Source: Pterobdella sp. o SKG-2022
Lineage: Eukaryota > Annelida > Clitellata > Hirudinida > Piscicolidae
Reading direction: 5' to 3'
Assembly: GCA_964035795.1 (NCBI GenBank)
Contig: OZ038320.1
Location: 20,602,589-20,666,588, forward strand
Length of the DNA stretch: 64,000 nt
Part shown: piece after piece, positions 1 to 13,227 of the stretch
How the letters are laid out: each line of letters starts with the position of its first letter
Position numbering within the stretch: the stretch's first letter is position 1
Made by a program: the position numbers and the translations under genes
The notes under the pieces: model-generated
What the model saw: the letters and a program-made list of their open reading frames with translations, nothing else
Database searches by the model: none
Told to the model about the DNA's origin: nothing

Positions 1-721
1 GAGCTGTAGTTTTACGTTATCGAACTGACAGCTTTGAGTAGTTTATCAAAGAAAATCAGTTTTTTGGGAATATATGTAAAAATTCTGATGAATTTTTGAA
101 AAAACAGTGAAAAATTTAGATATAAGTTATTTATTTCAAAGAATCGTTGATATTTTATTGATAAAACTTGCAGTTCAACTAAACTACTTCATTTTTGAAA
201 CTTCCTTTTACAAAAAGACATACAGCATAAATATTTTAGTTTTGAAATGAATGCATAGTTTAAAATATACTTGGAAGATTGTCCCACAATCGAAGAGTTT
301 CTATGCTGCAATGAAAAGTTTTCCAAGCTGTCTAGATACATTTTGGTATAACCATTTTAAAATTGTTTAAAAAAGTTGAAACGTAAATTATAAATGAATT
401 TCAATAAAAACAACTAAAAATTAATATATTTTCCAAAATGTATACTGAAAAGTTTATGGTAAATTTGAAAAAAACCTGTAGCATAACGGTAGGATTTTTG
501 ATAAAGAAATAAAATAATTAATTAAAAATAGAAAATTCAAATCCGTAAGACGTTAAGTTACAGTTTTTTTTAGTGTAAAAGTTAACCTATAATATAGATA
601 GTGCTCGTGAAATTGTTGTTAGAAAGTTATTAAAAGAATAATAATAAATGAATAAAAGATATAATTTTAGACCAAAATATTATACGAATTAATAATAATT
701 TAATAAAAGTATAAATAAATA
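1..721. other. AT-rich sequence, no gene seen
   Basis: No open frame, splice-linked exon pair or repeat family was recognised. Because the GPCR 3' exon at 2973-3223 reads towards this side, an additional 3' exon of that gene could lie here or further left, but none was found. Confidence 0.4.
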
Positions 722-1931
722 ATGTCGGAATACGTTAAAAGAGGGAGGCCAAAAAAAAGTGTTGTGCGGCCGAAAATAACTCAAATGTCCGAATTAATAA
801 ATATTGAAAAAACTCAAAAAAGAAACAATTAAATATCAAAATCAAATTGAAAAATTTATTCACAAAAAGAAGAATATATGAATAAAAAAAACCTTCTGCT
901 AAAAAAAGAAAAATGTTTGGAGAAAGAATTAAACGTAGTGAAGAAAAGCAACAATGAGTTTGAAATGAAGTTAGTAATGTTAATAAAATTATAAACAAAT
1001 GGGATAATGATAATGTAATTGATGGTAATGAAGATAATGAAAACAACTTTAGTAATAATAATGGAAATAATAATAATACTGATATTAACGGACGAGGATA
1101 ATACAAATATTAAAAATAGTGAAAGTGAAGTTTTGAATAATCTGAAAAAAGATTTTGATTTTTTAGGTTTACGACTGAAAAATTAACGAAACATTTAAAA
1201 ATAAAAATCTAATAAATAATATTAACAATAGTAAGAAGAAAAAGAGGGAAAAATATTGGAATAACATTGTTGAAGAAATTAATAATAATAATAATTAAAG
1301 TAATAATAATAATAATAATGACAACATTAACTATTATAATGATGATGATGATGAGAATGATAATAATTACTCAATTGATTTAGAAATATTGAATATAAAT
1401 ATATTACACACCTTAATATTTAGTTTTAAACATATAACTAATTTTCTTTCTGACTCTTTCTCTAATTTCTTTAACACTAAAACCTATAACTACAATATGA
1501 GAAATAATAACAATTTAATTATAGCAAAATATAGAACTAATAAAAAGAAATTATCTTTAAGAGTAAAAGGTGCTAAATGCTGGAATCAATTACCAGATAA
1601 TCTTAAATCCATAAAATTATTAAAATAATTCAAAACCCTTTTAAAAAAATATATTCTAAGCAGCTCCAAGTTATAAATCTAGTCTGTTATTATCTTATTT
1701 TATATTTCATTCGATTTGAATTTTTTGTTTTGTTTTTTTTATGCCATTTCATTTACGGTATATCATTATACCCTTGAAAGGCAGGTTTTATTAATTTGAT
1801 TTGTTTCTATTTAAGCCATTTTCTTTCATTCTTATAAGTTGTTTTAATTAGTTTTGTTATTCATTTCAATTCAACTTTTTGAATCTCATGTAATTGTTTA
1901 TATCAATAAAACAATTGTGTTAAAAAAAAAA
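722..1931 (+). mobile_element. Internally deleted non-LTR retrotransposon (ORF1 start plus ORF2 end)
   Basis: An ATG at 722 opens a short frame beginning MSEYVKRGRPKKS, which contains an AT-hook-like RGRPKK core, and stops after 36 codons. It is followed by broken, Asn-rich frames built on AAT repeats (about 1015-1380). The open frame ending near 1628 carries the typical C-terminus of LINE ORF2 proteins: a GAKCWNQLPDNLK block (compare G.K.WNSLP..I/LK) and then, after a stop, FKTLLKKYIL. An AATAAA at 1905-1910 is followed by an A-run at 1922-1930, as expected for a reverse-transcribed 3' end. Endonuclease and reverse transcriptase are absent, so this copy cannot move itself. The 5' boundary and target-site duplication were not found. 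Confidence 0.65.
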
Positions 1932-2972
1932 TTGATGAAAATACTGAACGAATTTCCCAGAATGAACTAATTTTATATGGGAATTTTGTGAGTTACAACT
2001 TTTAAAACGATGGATCTAATTCATTTAAAATGAAATTTTACAAAAGTTTAAAAAAAAATTGAAAAATTTTAAATTTATTGGCTCAGAAATTACGGTTAAC
2101 AAAATGTCAAAATAAATTACACTTTTGAATGAATAATGAACTTTAATTTGTAAATTAAATATAAGAGCACATTTTTAAGATTTTCAAACAAAAATTGAAA
2201 AACTTAAATCTATCTTTTTGTCAAATTACTAACTTTGAAAATTTTAATTTAAAATGCTTATATTTACATAAGCAACAGAAATATGAAGAAAAATTTCAAA
2301 TTGTTTCATTGATATGAATAATGTGGAACTTTTGACATTTTGATGTTTCATAAATACAATTTATTTAAAAAAAATAAATTTGAAAATATTTGAAGTTTTA
2401 TAAATGGAATATCACAAAAATATCTTGCTCGTATTTGAAACTTTTTGAATACTCTGCCAAAAGTTAAGCATTTAATTGACAAACTAGTAGTTTCAGATGA
2501 GTTAAAGACAAAAGCACAAAATAATGTGACGAAAGGTCATTTTGACTGTCAAAAATTATATTTTTGTTTTTCTATTTTAATAAAATTGATCAAAATAATT
2601 TTATTAATAATAAGCACTTGACGTCAAAAAAAGCATTTTTAATGATTATTTTGATAAGTTTTGAAGATAAACTTTTGAAATTCAGATAGATTGAAAGTAT
2701 GACAAAAATTTTTTCTTTCAAAATAATCAAATCTAAGAAGACATTTTTTCACTTCTTAAAGTTTTTTAAATATTTTTTCTACTTCATACATTTGATTTTT
2801 ATCAACAACCATTCGATGCACATAAAGAAAGCACCGAAAATTTTCAATTGTTCGGTTTAACATAAGAATTTTTCTGAAATGAATTTGAATAGTTGTAGCG
2901 GTAAGATTTGGATGAAAAATTTTGATTTTCTTTTCTTTTGCAGCATGATCTGTTTGAAAAAATAACTAAGAT
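1932..2972. other. AT-rich spacer downstream of GPCR exon 2
   Basis: No coding or repeat signal was recognised apart from scattered short stretches. It would hold the 3' UTR, or a further intron, of the minus-strand GPCR gene. Confidence 0.4.
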
Positions 2973-3223
2973 TTAAAAACATGGAAACTTTTCATAAAAT
3001 ACAAACTTTATGTTTTTGTATGTATTGACACAAGCTTTTCTAAACTTCAGAGACATGGTGCTGTAAAGTATGGGGTTGATGACAGCACTTAAGTAATAGA
3101 GGATTCCCGATGAGTAGAATAAAATCCCTTGCAATAAATCATTCATGACTACTTGGAAGACAACCAGGAGACGTTGAAGGTGGAAAGGAAACCAGCATAT
3201 AAAGAAGGTCACCACAACTGCCA
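2973..3223 (-). CDS. Neuropeptide GPCR (pyrokinin/CAPA/NMU-receptor type), exon 2: TM6, TM7, C-tail
   Basis: The exon begins after a ttaacag acceptor (AG at 3225-3224). It completes a split Val codon with the G left over from exon 1 at 25430, giving ..KML-V-AVVVTFF. In the joined protein, TM6 carries the CWFPFH motif (C271-H276) and TM7 carries NPILY (N311-Y315), followed by a helix-8-like SLKFRKA segment. The frame ends 29 residues after NPILY, giving a 344-residue receptor. Family members are usually 400 residues or longer. An internal GTATTT within the tail could be a donor to a further exon, so the C-terminus may be incomplete. Confidence 0.85.
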
Positions 3224-6200
3224 CTGTTAATTTATAAAAGATATTTAATATAAACTTTTAACTCGTTTAAGTAAAATTATATATACTTTTAGAGATTATA
3301 AAAATTGAAATTTCAGTGCTTTTTAGCTATAATTGCTTGAAGCGTTACTTTTTAATTTTTCGTTTATCCATCAATATAAAACCATATTTAAGAAACAAAC
3401 TTTCTTATGACAAACTTATAGCAACTTTATCAAAATTTGCTTGAATTATTAATTTCTTAATATAATTTTAAAAAAGACGACAAAAGATCAATTAAAAAAT
3501 TAACTAGCTTTGTATACGCACAAATATCTTCAGTTTCAAAAAACTATAAATTATATAGAAGAATTCATAGCTATCCATAATGTTTTTTTTAAAGTTGGAA
3601 GCACATTTCAAAAGAAAAACGATTCAGTTTTTTAAAAAAATGAAGATTGACGATATATAAAGAAGACTAATAGATTCTTAATCGTATTTGGATTTATTGT
3701 GATTACTAAATGATGAAAAATTAGAACGGAAGAAAGTTTAAGACCTTAAACGAACGATTCAATGTAAAAATTTATATCAAAATATCAGTTTTAAAAATCT
3801 TTTTTAAATTAACTATTTAATTTAAAAAAATTTTTTCGATATAATAATTGAAAAAACATTTTTTATCTATTCAAATTTTATCTTATTAAAATCTTTACAA
3901 ATCTCAGTTTTGAGAAAGTCATTGAAACAAAATAATGTGTTTAATAAAATGCCGTTATCACGGATCATCTGGCTATGTATGGTAATGAACACCAAACCTC
4001 TTCATCTGTTTTCCATAGATTTTTACATTATTCACTACCAGTAAGATCCTTGTTTGTTTTATCAAGATGTAAAAATTTTTTTTGTTTAAACTTTTTATTC
4101 CACATTGGACGGTATCTTATAGATGACACAACGATTTTTATTGTGGTGCATGCTCGTACTGTTTCAATTTATTTGATAGTTGTGTTCAATATCTAATCTT
4201 TAAAACGACTAGCAGCTTGTTTTATAGTTTTAAAAACTTTATTAATGCTTATTTGGTTTTTTATGGGGTATGCTAAAAAACCTTTGATAAAAATTTAATT
4301 TCAAAAGTTGCATCTTTTAAAGATCAACTCGAATCGTCGATGCTTACTTGCGTACAAGAAAAATGAAACCTATTTCGATACTTATAAAGCATTAAATTGA
4401 TTTTTGTTAGATACTTTTCCCATCTCAAACTGGCTTAAATTCTGACATTGAATCTGCTGTTTGAAGGGATTTTGAAATAATTTTGAATCAGTCATTTGAG
4501 ATTATTTATTGCAAGCATTAAAACTGTTTCAAAATTTGAATTCCTTTGTTATTTGTGTAATTTAATGTAATGTTCAAGTGCTTTATTTCGTAGCGCTGAA
4601 GGTACTCGATGTTGGAATTTTGTTTGACAGTCGTTGGTAGCTGCATTAACAATTTGGGTAGTCATTTTGGCTTTTGTCATGATTCATTCAAGAAAAATAG
4701 TTAAAAATTTTAGAAAAAGTGAAAATTCTTTTTTCACTTTTACTTATGCAAAAAAAAAAATTATTTTTTGGCTATGATTTCTTCTGTTCAAGGTGTCAAG
4801 CTATTGTAAAGTACTTTCAACATAACTCCACTCGCATGATTGATGAGATTAATTGCTCCGTGAGTATTGATGAAGTTAGACGTAACTTTTCTTGAGAAGC
4901 ATTATAATGAGTGAATGTGAGCCGCTTTAAAATAGTTTATCTGTCTAAAAAATTTGAAAAAAAGTTTAAACGTTGTTTAATTAATCAATAGCTGTTGTAA
5001 CGGGATTTTATTTTTGTATTCAAACAGTTGTGGTTTCAAATGATTGAGTATATTCTTGGAAATCATGTTTGAGTCCCAAAACTTGCTAATTGTGCTAGTC
5101 TTTTGAAATTTCTAGTGGTAATAGACATAATTTTTTGTTTTCTGATATTTCTTTTTGAATAAAAAAATAATCTGTTTTATAATCAAAAACAAAAAGCTAA
5201 TTTCGTTAAAATTTCCAATAAAAAACTTTTTATAAATCATTGCACTTGTTTCTAATGCAAAAATGAAATCAAACTTGTTCTAAACTCAACAGCTTTTGAG
5301 ACAGTGATTTTTTTTCAGTGTAGCCATGTTACACGATCATATTAACAATATCAGACTCAAAAGAAATAGTTTTCCATCACAAAAACTCACAAAATATTCA
5401 ACAAAACACTGACTCATCAAAAACTCCAAAAAAAATATTAACAGCTGGAAGCTTTTATTCAAAAATAAACAAGAAAATTCCAATAGAAACATTTAATCAA
5501 GCCGAAAGCAATGTGATAGAGAAAATTTTTCACAAGCTGAGTTTATGCTGAGGCTTAGGTGACAAGCTAGGGGACAAAGGCGCCTCGTACTACGTGGGGG
5601 TGGTTCTGTCGCAGCTTCACGGTTTCATATCAAACAAAAAGTGAAGAAGATTTATATTGCATATGTGTTAAACTTGATATAATGTTAGTCAATTTTGGCA
5701 AGTTGCTTTTTTCATTTTACTTTTGCTTGAATATTTCATTATAGTTTCTAAAGGATAAATAAAGTATTTTGGCAGCAAAACTTATCATTCGTTTTATTTT
5801 TTTTTTTTAGATTTGAATTTTTTAGCAGAGTTTTGTAAAGTGTTTTAGGCAAATTGATTATTTTTCATTCTAATTTTGATGAGATAATTAAATCATGATG
5901 TTTGAAGTAAGTTTTTTTTAACTTTAGCTAGTGTCAAATATATATTTGTACATAAAGGAAAAAATAGAATTCAGTAAATTTTTCCATTCATTATTATTTT
6001 CAAAATAATTAAAATACTTTGATTTTTATTTCAAAAATTTGGTGTTTTCTCTCCAAAAACTATTTATAATGCAATTTAACAAATGGTACAAAATTAATTT
6101 TGTTGTTTTGATTAATAACTAGAGGGCTTTATCTTTGTGCGAGCTATATACTTTCTATCATTTATGAGTTAGTATGTTACTAACGTCTTTTACAAATTTG

Positions 6201-7639
6201 AGCTTCTAAATAATTGAAATGAAAAATACTTTTTTGTTCAAAATTTAAAGGTTTTTTCCAAACTTTATTGAAATTTAAGCTTTTTAATACGAAAAAATAT
6301 AATTTTGCTTCAATTAATTATTTTTTAATACTTTTTCAAAGTTAAGACTTTATTGAAGAATTTAAAATTTTGAGCGCTATAAATCTTTATGTTCTTCAAT
6401 ATGGTTCAAAAAAGTTTCAAAAATAACCTTTTCATCATTATCCTTATCTTATCTCAATGTTTAAAAACAATTAAAATTAAAATTTGATTTGATTATAAAG
6501 ATCTGTAATTTTCAAATTCAATGCAATTGTATTCGAATGCACTTATTTAATTCAAACTATTTTTCTTTAAAATTTTCACGATAACAGTTGGAAATACGTT
6601 TTAAGGCAATAAAACTTTCAGGTTTTTTAAACCTGATGTTAGTTTTGATGAGATTTCCGAAATTCATGAGAACGTTGCCACATTGGTGAATGAGATAATA
6701 CTCAAAAGGTGTTATGTAAATAAGTCGACCATTAGGTAACTTTTAATTGGGTTTATTGTTGAGCAATTAATAGGTTTTACAGGGTGCTTTTCCATGTGAA
6801 CCATCATTATAGATAAGCGAGGAAATGAAAAGCAAGCAACAACAACATCTGAGTAATAAACAGAGTGCGATAAGAGACACAAATGATAACCATAATAAGG
6901 TTTTAAAAAGTGCAGTTATAAAACTCTGAGTTGATTGTATACATGCGTATGAATAAAACAATAAAATTGAAGTTTACTCCTTGAAAGTAGCATAAAACGT
7001 GTAAATACACGGGCTAGTTAGTATTTAACAAGTAAACACAGTAAGTGATAGTTTGGGTATGAATTTTGATGCTAGATATAGCCAAATAAGTTTCTTTATA
7101 AAAAATAACTTTTACTATAATAAGTCAACCATCAGCAGACAAAACAACAAAATGATAGAGTTAGGATGGAACAAACAAATGACCATTTGATGAATAAAGA
7201 TGGAGTGACTATTTAATTAATAAATTAAAAAAAACAGTAGTAGACAGTTGTAGAAAGTTGATATAATGGAAATTTTATAAGCTTTTGTATATTAAATTTA
7301 TTTTATCAATTCATATCACAATATTATATTTTTTCATAAATTAATCTTCATCTGTCTGTTCATTTCACAAGCACGTTCACTCTTTTTCGAGTTTTCTCGA
7401 TCATTCATGATTTTCAAATGTTCGTTTATATTTCTGTTTCTCTATCTTTCAACAAAACACCTACATACATCATTTTTCGTTTTCCGGTTTTTTTTCCTTC
7501 GGTTTGGTGGGCGACTTCTTCAAGGTGTCTGCAATAATACCCGTATCATTCTTCTTTGCTTAATTGATTTTGTTATTTCGATTTGGTCTTGATACAAGTT
7601 AATATTAGTAGTGCAACTTATCCATGAAATCTGAAGTTG

Positions 7640-8035
7640 TGTGTAAAATTTTTTATGATTTATCTTGAGAGTTTTGATCAATAACTTTGCTTCAGCTATG
7701 CAAAAACATTGATTCCACCGTCGATAAAAACAGCTTTAAATTTAATGATATTTATGAGTTTGGCCTTTTTTAAGCTAGTGACAGGCACACCAAAGCGATG
7801 TTTTATGTAATGTTACATCTTTTTTAGTATCTCCATCCATGCACCAACATAATTGAAGTTTTTTTTATTTATTTCTATTTTAAGTGTTTTTTTTGGCTTG
7901 AAAATTGTCTCTACCTTTTTTTTTCAATTTGCAATTTAAGCCGACCTTTCTTGCTTCTATTTGCAAGAACTTTTTGCGCTTGGTTCATTTCTTTTGTGAT
8001 CAAAACGATGTCATCGCGAAGTCCAAGCCTGTTAT
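7640..8035 (-). mobile_element. Degenerate LINE reverse transcriptase, 3' half of RT
   Basis: Minus-strand translation gives GLRDDIVLITKEMNQAQKVL, a decayed version of the RT motif with the catalytic Asp pair (F-A-D-D-I-V-L-I in intact elements). A different frame then gives NYVGAWMEILKK, which resembles the downstream YLGSW block, followed by LKKAKLINIIKFKAVF, resembling the usual L..IW.S..LS..LKIRLF segment. Several stops and frame changes separate these pieces, so it is a dead fragment. It resembles RTE/Jockey-like elements, but the clade is not certain. Confidence 0.5.
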
Positions 8036-8842
8036 TTTTTTGGCTAGATAACTGTTAATTTTTCTTATGCACCATAAACCATAGTTTGTCTTTTTTATAT
8101 TTCAAGTTTTTTGTATGACATAGTACGATTGCAAAAGGTATAGTGCTAATGTATTAGTGTTGTACAAAGGCTTTTGCCTCAGAAGTTTCTCACCTGAGTG
8201 ATCAGCTTTAGCATTCTCCTACATTTCAGAAATTGCTTACTGTAACCTTTTTTATGTATAACATGCTTGAAAATTTTATCAGCATTCCTTGTTTCGGCAA
8301 ATTGAAACCCACTTATTTGAAAAAGCTTGTCTGTTGTGGCTTTTGACTTTTTATGATGTTATTTTAAGAACCATTAGCTGATCTGAAGCTATTTCGGTTT
8401 GGTCAAAAGTGTAGAAACATTTATTTTAAGTTCTAATCAAGTTTATTTTTTCCATTTTCTTAGCAAAGTTGAAGCAAAACTTATTCTTCTATCATTAAAT
8501 AAGCACTGAAATTTCCAAATTTAGGATGTGTTATTAATTTTTCCCTTTTTTAATCTCTAGTAATTTATTTGCAAATTTTAATATTTTTGTCCATGTTGCG
8601 TTTTTTTTAAACTACCGCGAAAATATTATCTAATTTGTAAGCTGATACTTTTGCTAGTTATAAGTTGTTGTTTAAGAGTTTCAGGCATTAGTCTTCCTTT
8701 TCATAATTAAAAAATTGTATAGCTGTCATTACATTCGTTTTTTTTTATTTTTGATTTCAAGAAAAAAATTTTTTCCTTGAATACCCATTTTAGTCAATTG
8801 TCAGCTAAACAAACACGAAGTATTTATTTAAAAAAAAAGACA

Positions 8843-8949
8843 CGAAGCTTTTCGTAAGACTAGCTTACATTACCAAGTAGAGAAAGTTGGAAAATTTTTA
8901 AAAGTTTATTATTACTTGATAATGTAAGCTAGTTTTACAAAAAGCTTCG
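8843..8949. repeat. Foldback repeat, family A (complete hairpin)
   Basis: A left arm at 8843-8877 and a right arm at 8915-8949 are near-perfect reverse complements of about 35 nt around a 37 nt spacer. The shared core is CTAGCTTACATTA(T/C)CAAG preceded by CGAAGCTTTT(C/T)GTAA. Related arms or hairpins occur at 27424-27460, 30245-30317 and 52637-52685. It looks like a small MITE-type or foldback element with no coding capacity. Confidence 0.6.
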
Positions 8950-9211
8950 GACTTTATAAAAAAAATTTAATGTTTAAAAATTTTAAAAATTATGACTTTG
9001 TAAGTTAATTATTTCAAAGTACTTCGAACTGATTCTCATGAGAACGTTTGAATTAAGATGTTAGAAACCAGATAAAACAATGATTTAAGATACAATAATG
9101 ATCTTATTTTTGGAAAAAAAACCTTCAAATTGTTATTTCTATTGTCCTTTTTCATTAAGTATTGTTTTCAAATCATTTGTCTCTATCGCTAAATAAGGCC
9201 TTATTTTTGCA

Positions 9212-9472
9212 ATGAAAATTTTTATCCCACATGCTTACCTCAGATTAATCTTTCTTGAAATACTATTCAAATGGTATTTAGTTATCTTTCCGAAAATTCC
9301 GTTACTCAGTCCACAATCAGCTTATCGCTGTCATCACTTTACTGAAACTACCATACTAAAAGCTTATCTTGACATCTCAAAAACAACTGATAGTGATGAA
9401 GCATCTTTTGGTTTTATTGCATCATTTTCAGTTTTTGCTTTGGTAAACCATGAAAACTGTTTCAAAACCTGA
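9212..9472 (+). mobile_element. CR1/Jockey-like LINE reverse transcriptase fragment
   Basis: The frame contains QSAYRCHHFTETTILKAYLD, a clear match to the QSAYR..HSTETALLK..D block of CR1/L2/Jockey-superfamily reverse transcriptases. About 20 residues later FGFIASFSVFALVNHENCF stands where intact elements have LLDLSAAFDTVDHE.LL. The first catalytic Asp of that block is lost. The frame closes at 9472 and no other RT motif follows, so this is a short inactive remnant. Confidence 0.65.
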
Positions 9473-10112
9473 TAGTATATGAGACTAGTTTGATACTCTT
9501 TAATAAAACTCATGTTAAAAACTTTTTAAAAAATGAAACACATTTATTTCACTCGTCTGTCGTTGTCACACGACAATATTACAGATGGGTAAAGTAGTGG
9601 TATGGCATTATAATATAACTATTAATAAATTAACTGAACTATCAAAACGATTTTTCATTCACTGGTGTGAATTAGATTTTTGAACTAATTCAAGTCTAAT
9701 AAGAAAACTATAGATTAGTATACAGTAGAATTCTTGTGTTCTATGAGCTCAGAATATCTCAGAATATCAAGTTATTTTGTCTATTTAGTCATTTAAGTTG
9801 GCTTTGGTCATCATAATGTAGTGAGCTCCCAGTATTTTTCTATTGATGGTGTGTTTTGAGAGACTATCAAAGATTTTCTAATCAAAAAATTAGATATGGG
9901 GTGAGTAGAAGTTTGGTTGGTTTGGACTTTCTTTTTTATATTTATCTCCGCTGCATCTTATGGGAGTTGTTCTAGAAGCTTTTTCTATCAATGTCTGTAC
10001 AGCCTCAAACGCTTTAATATAATATTTTGTTATTTTTTGAAATATGAATTCACTAATTTATAAAAATTTAATTTTCATACTCATATAATAGTTATGTTTG
10101 TTTATATTGGAA

Positions 10113-10353
10113 TAGCCGCCTGTGAAACCTACTGATTGCGCAACTGAAATCTCAGCAGGGACGTTTTGATGGCCGACTTATTTATTTAAACTCACTCTAA
10201 GCTTTTAAATTACATGCCAACAAAATCATACTCGGCAATGACTCATATTTTATGATTTTCACACAATTTTCAAAACTATTTCCACATGGAGTAGTGTTTT
10301 GTGAAACCAATTAACTGCGCAACCGAAACCCCAGATAGAGACAATCAAATGGT

Positions 10354-10380
<27 letters not shown>
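10113..10380 (+). repeat. Two diverged copies of a retroposon-like tail unit beside the ACTT array
   Basis: The segment around 10117-10195 and the segment around 10298-10380 align with each other: GTGAAACC, then (A/G)CTGCGCAAC(T/C)GAAA, a CAG(C/A)-containing stretch, AGGGACG or AGAGACA, then ATGG(C/T)(C/T)GACTTA, ending in TTA-rich repeats. The first copy ends in GACTTATTTATTT; the second runs straight into the ACTT array. This suggests a short dispersed element whose tetranucleotide tail seeded the array. The upstream limits are unclear. Confidence 0.5.
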
Positions 10381-11278
<898 letters not shown>

Positions 11279-11560
11279 TAAAAAATATTTTAAAATAGAA
11301 AAATTTCCACAGATACATAGAAAACAAAAGCAATAATTTTTGATAAGTTTACCTTTAACATAGAAGGTTAGTATGCGGTTATGGTGGTAAATGGTTTATA
11401 TACGGCAATATCACGTTGAAAACACCGGTTTTCGTCCGATCACTTATAGCAATAAGAACAATGTGAATATTGTAGTATAAAAATATTTTAATTGAAAAAA
11501 AAAAATTTCTTTTCCGGTTATAATTATTTAATTTCGTAAATAGTTAGAGAGTAAAATTCT

Positions 11561-11745
11561 TCAGAGACATAATGTATCAATGTTTTGTTGATCGTTTCTA
11601 AAGAAAAATTTCATGATACTTTTTTAATTAGCTAAAATTTTCGACAAATTCAACTTTGTCCTAATTCATTAGAACTATGACAAAGCTGAATTTGTCGAAA
11701 ATTTTAGCTAATTAAAAAAGTATCAAAATATTTTCTTTTTTTTAT
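11561..11745. repeat. Foldback repeat, family B (long hairpin)
   Basis: After a TCAGAGACATAATGTATCAA start, arms at about 11604-11660 and 11679-11737 are almost perfect reverse complements. Each contains TTTTTTAATTAGCTAAAATT and ACAAATTC(A/G)(A/G)CTTTGTC, around an 18 nt loop. The same head and arm motifs recur at 22636-22765 and 33105-33306, with single-arm remnants near 45195-45240 and 46545-46600. This is probably a MITE or foldback element. Confidence 0.6.
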
Positions 11746-12680
11746 ATTTATTTTTAGAGAACAAAGTTTCAAAAATTTTCAAATCAAAACATTTTTTTAT
11801 GAAAACTTAGTATTCATGTCTCTTTGATCACTACTCATCCTTTTCATCTCTTATAGATCTTTTACTATTGTAGCTCAAGTATTACTAAGTCATTTTAATC
11901 CTTAAAAACTGAGTTTTTTTTGCTAAAGTTTTATGATAAGGCTATACTTATCGAAAATTATAGCTTTTATTTTAAATAAATGTACGAATCCTCAATTGAT
12001 GTTTTTAAAGTTTAAACTGAATTTTTGCTTTTTAGAAATCCCATCACCAGAAGGTTTTATATGAAATTTTTTTTATATTTTTAGATCTGTGAGATCACCA
12101 GTGCTTCACAGTTAATTTTTCAAAAAGTTTATCGAAAAAAAAAGTTTCTTGATTCCCGATATTTCTCCCTTTGAGTAAATTAACTAATAGAGTAATGCCA
12201 ACGGTTAATGTTGAAGCTGATTTTTTCCAATAAATGTAGATAAAAAAGTAAAAAATTTCAAGTTTTGTTGGAAATTATATTGGAAAAAAATATATACAAT
12301 TTCTCTGAAAGTTAAAAATCATATATGTTTTCAATAAGCTTTAGAGTAATTAAAGTTTTTACCATTTGTTCTATTTTTATAGAGTTTATTCACCCATGTT
12401 TCCAAATCTGCCAATCCACAAAACAGAAATAAAAGCTATACCCAATAAAGCTAATAGATAGTAATATATTGAAAACCAATTTGAACCGGGTTATATAAAT
12501 AAATACACTAGAACTAATGAATTTTAATTTTGATACTTGAACTTATTTCTAAATTTTATAAAGAAATAAGTTTTTAGAGAATAAATTAACGTTAGAAAAA
12601 AAAATTTGAGTTATTTATTTAAAGAATCTTTTCGACTTCTTTCTTTGAACCACTTTTGGAAGCAAATATTAGCGAATAAC

Positions 12681-13227
12681 CTTTACATGGTGACTACAAT
12701 GTGTATCGATCATTTCTTCCAATACTTTCAATACTCTTTTCTTCTAAAAGTAAAATAAATTTTCAATACAAGCTTTTCATTAACTATTGAAAATTTAGAA
12801 ATGCTATCATTTGAATTAAGTTTGAAAAAAATAAAATTTTTGCATTATAAGCTGATGAACAAAAAAATTGTTTTTAAGAGTTCACTTCTAGTAATAAACA
12901 CAGATGACTTCCAATTGCGGTAGGATTCTTAAACTTGAAACAAAAAAAAGTTGAACTAATTAAAATGTTAGAAATAAAATTATGATTCTCATAAAATTCA
13001 GTTATAAAATAAGCTTATTATTTTGAAAATAATGTTTTTGTTCGGTTCTAATTATAAAACAAAATAAAACTCGTTATTACCAATAATTTCACTTAAAATT
13101 TCAGATTGTGCTAGTTGTAAAATAACTTGAAAGCTTCTTTTTTGTTTTAGTGGATGTTCTTGAAGCAAGAATTCTAATTGTTTGGGAAAATTCTTTTCTA
13201 ATTGAAAAAACAAGGTAAGGTTTGGGC
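12681..13227 (-). other. Two coding-like segments, possible exons of a nested gene
   Basis: At 12743-12681 a ttttacttttag acceptor is followed by 21 open codons (KKRVLKVLEEMIDTHCSHHVK is 21, so only its first part is quoted: KKRVLKVLEEMID) and a gttatt donor. At 13227-13081 a tag acceptor, an open frame including LEFLLQEHPLKQKRSFQ and a gtaata donor give another exon-like piece. The two do not join in phase with each other as drawn, and no family is recognised. They may be parts of a gene nested in the GPCR intron or chance open frames. Confidence 0.2.

Noticed and set aside
735..1106. Minus-strand 123-codon open frame
   Set aside because: It is the antisense of AAT/Asn-rich LINE sequence and is pure Leu/Phe/Ser low complexity.
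3975..4196. 73-codon plus-strand open frame near GPCR exon 2
   Set aside because: No conserved motif and no splice support; it lies in the GPCR intron and is probably chance or old repeat sequence.
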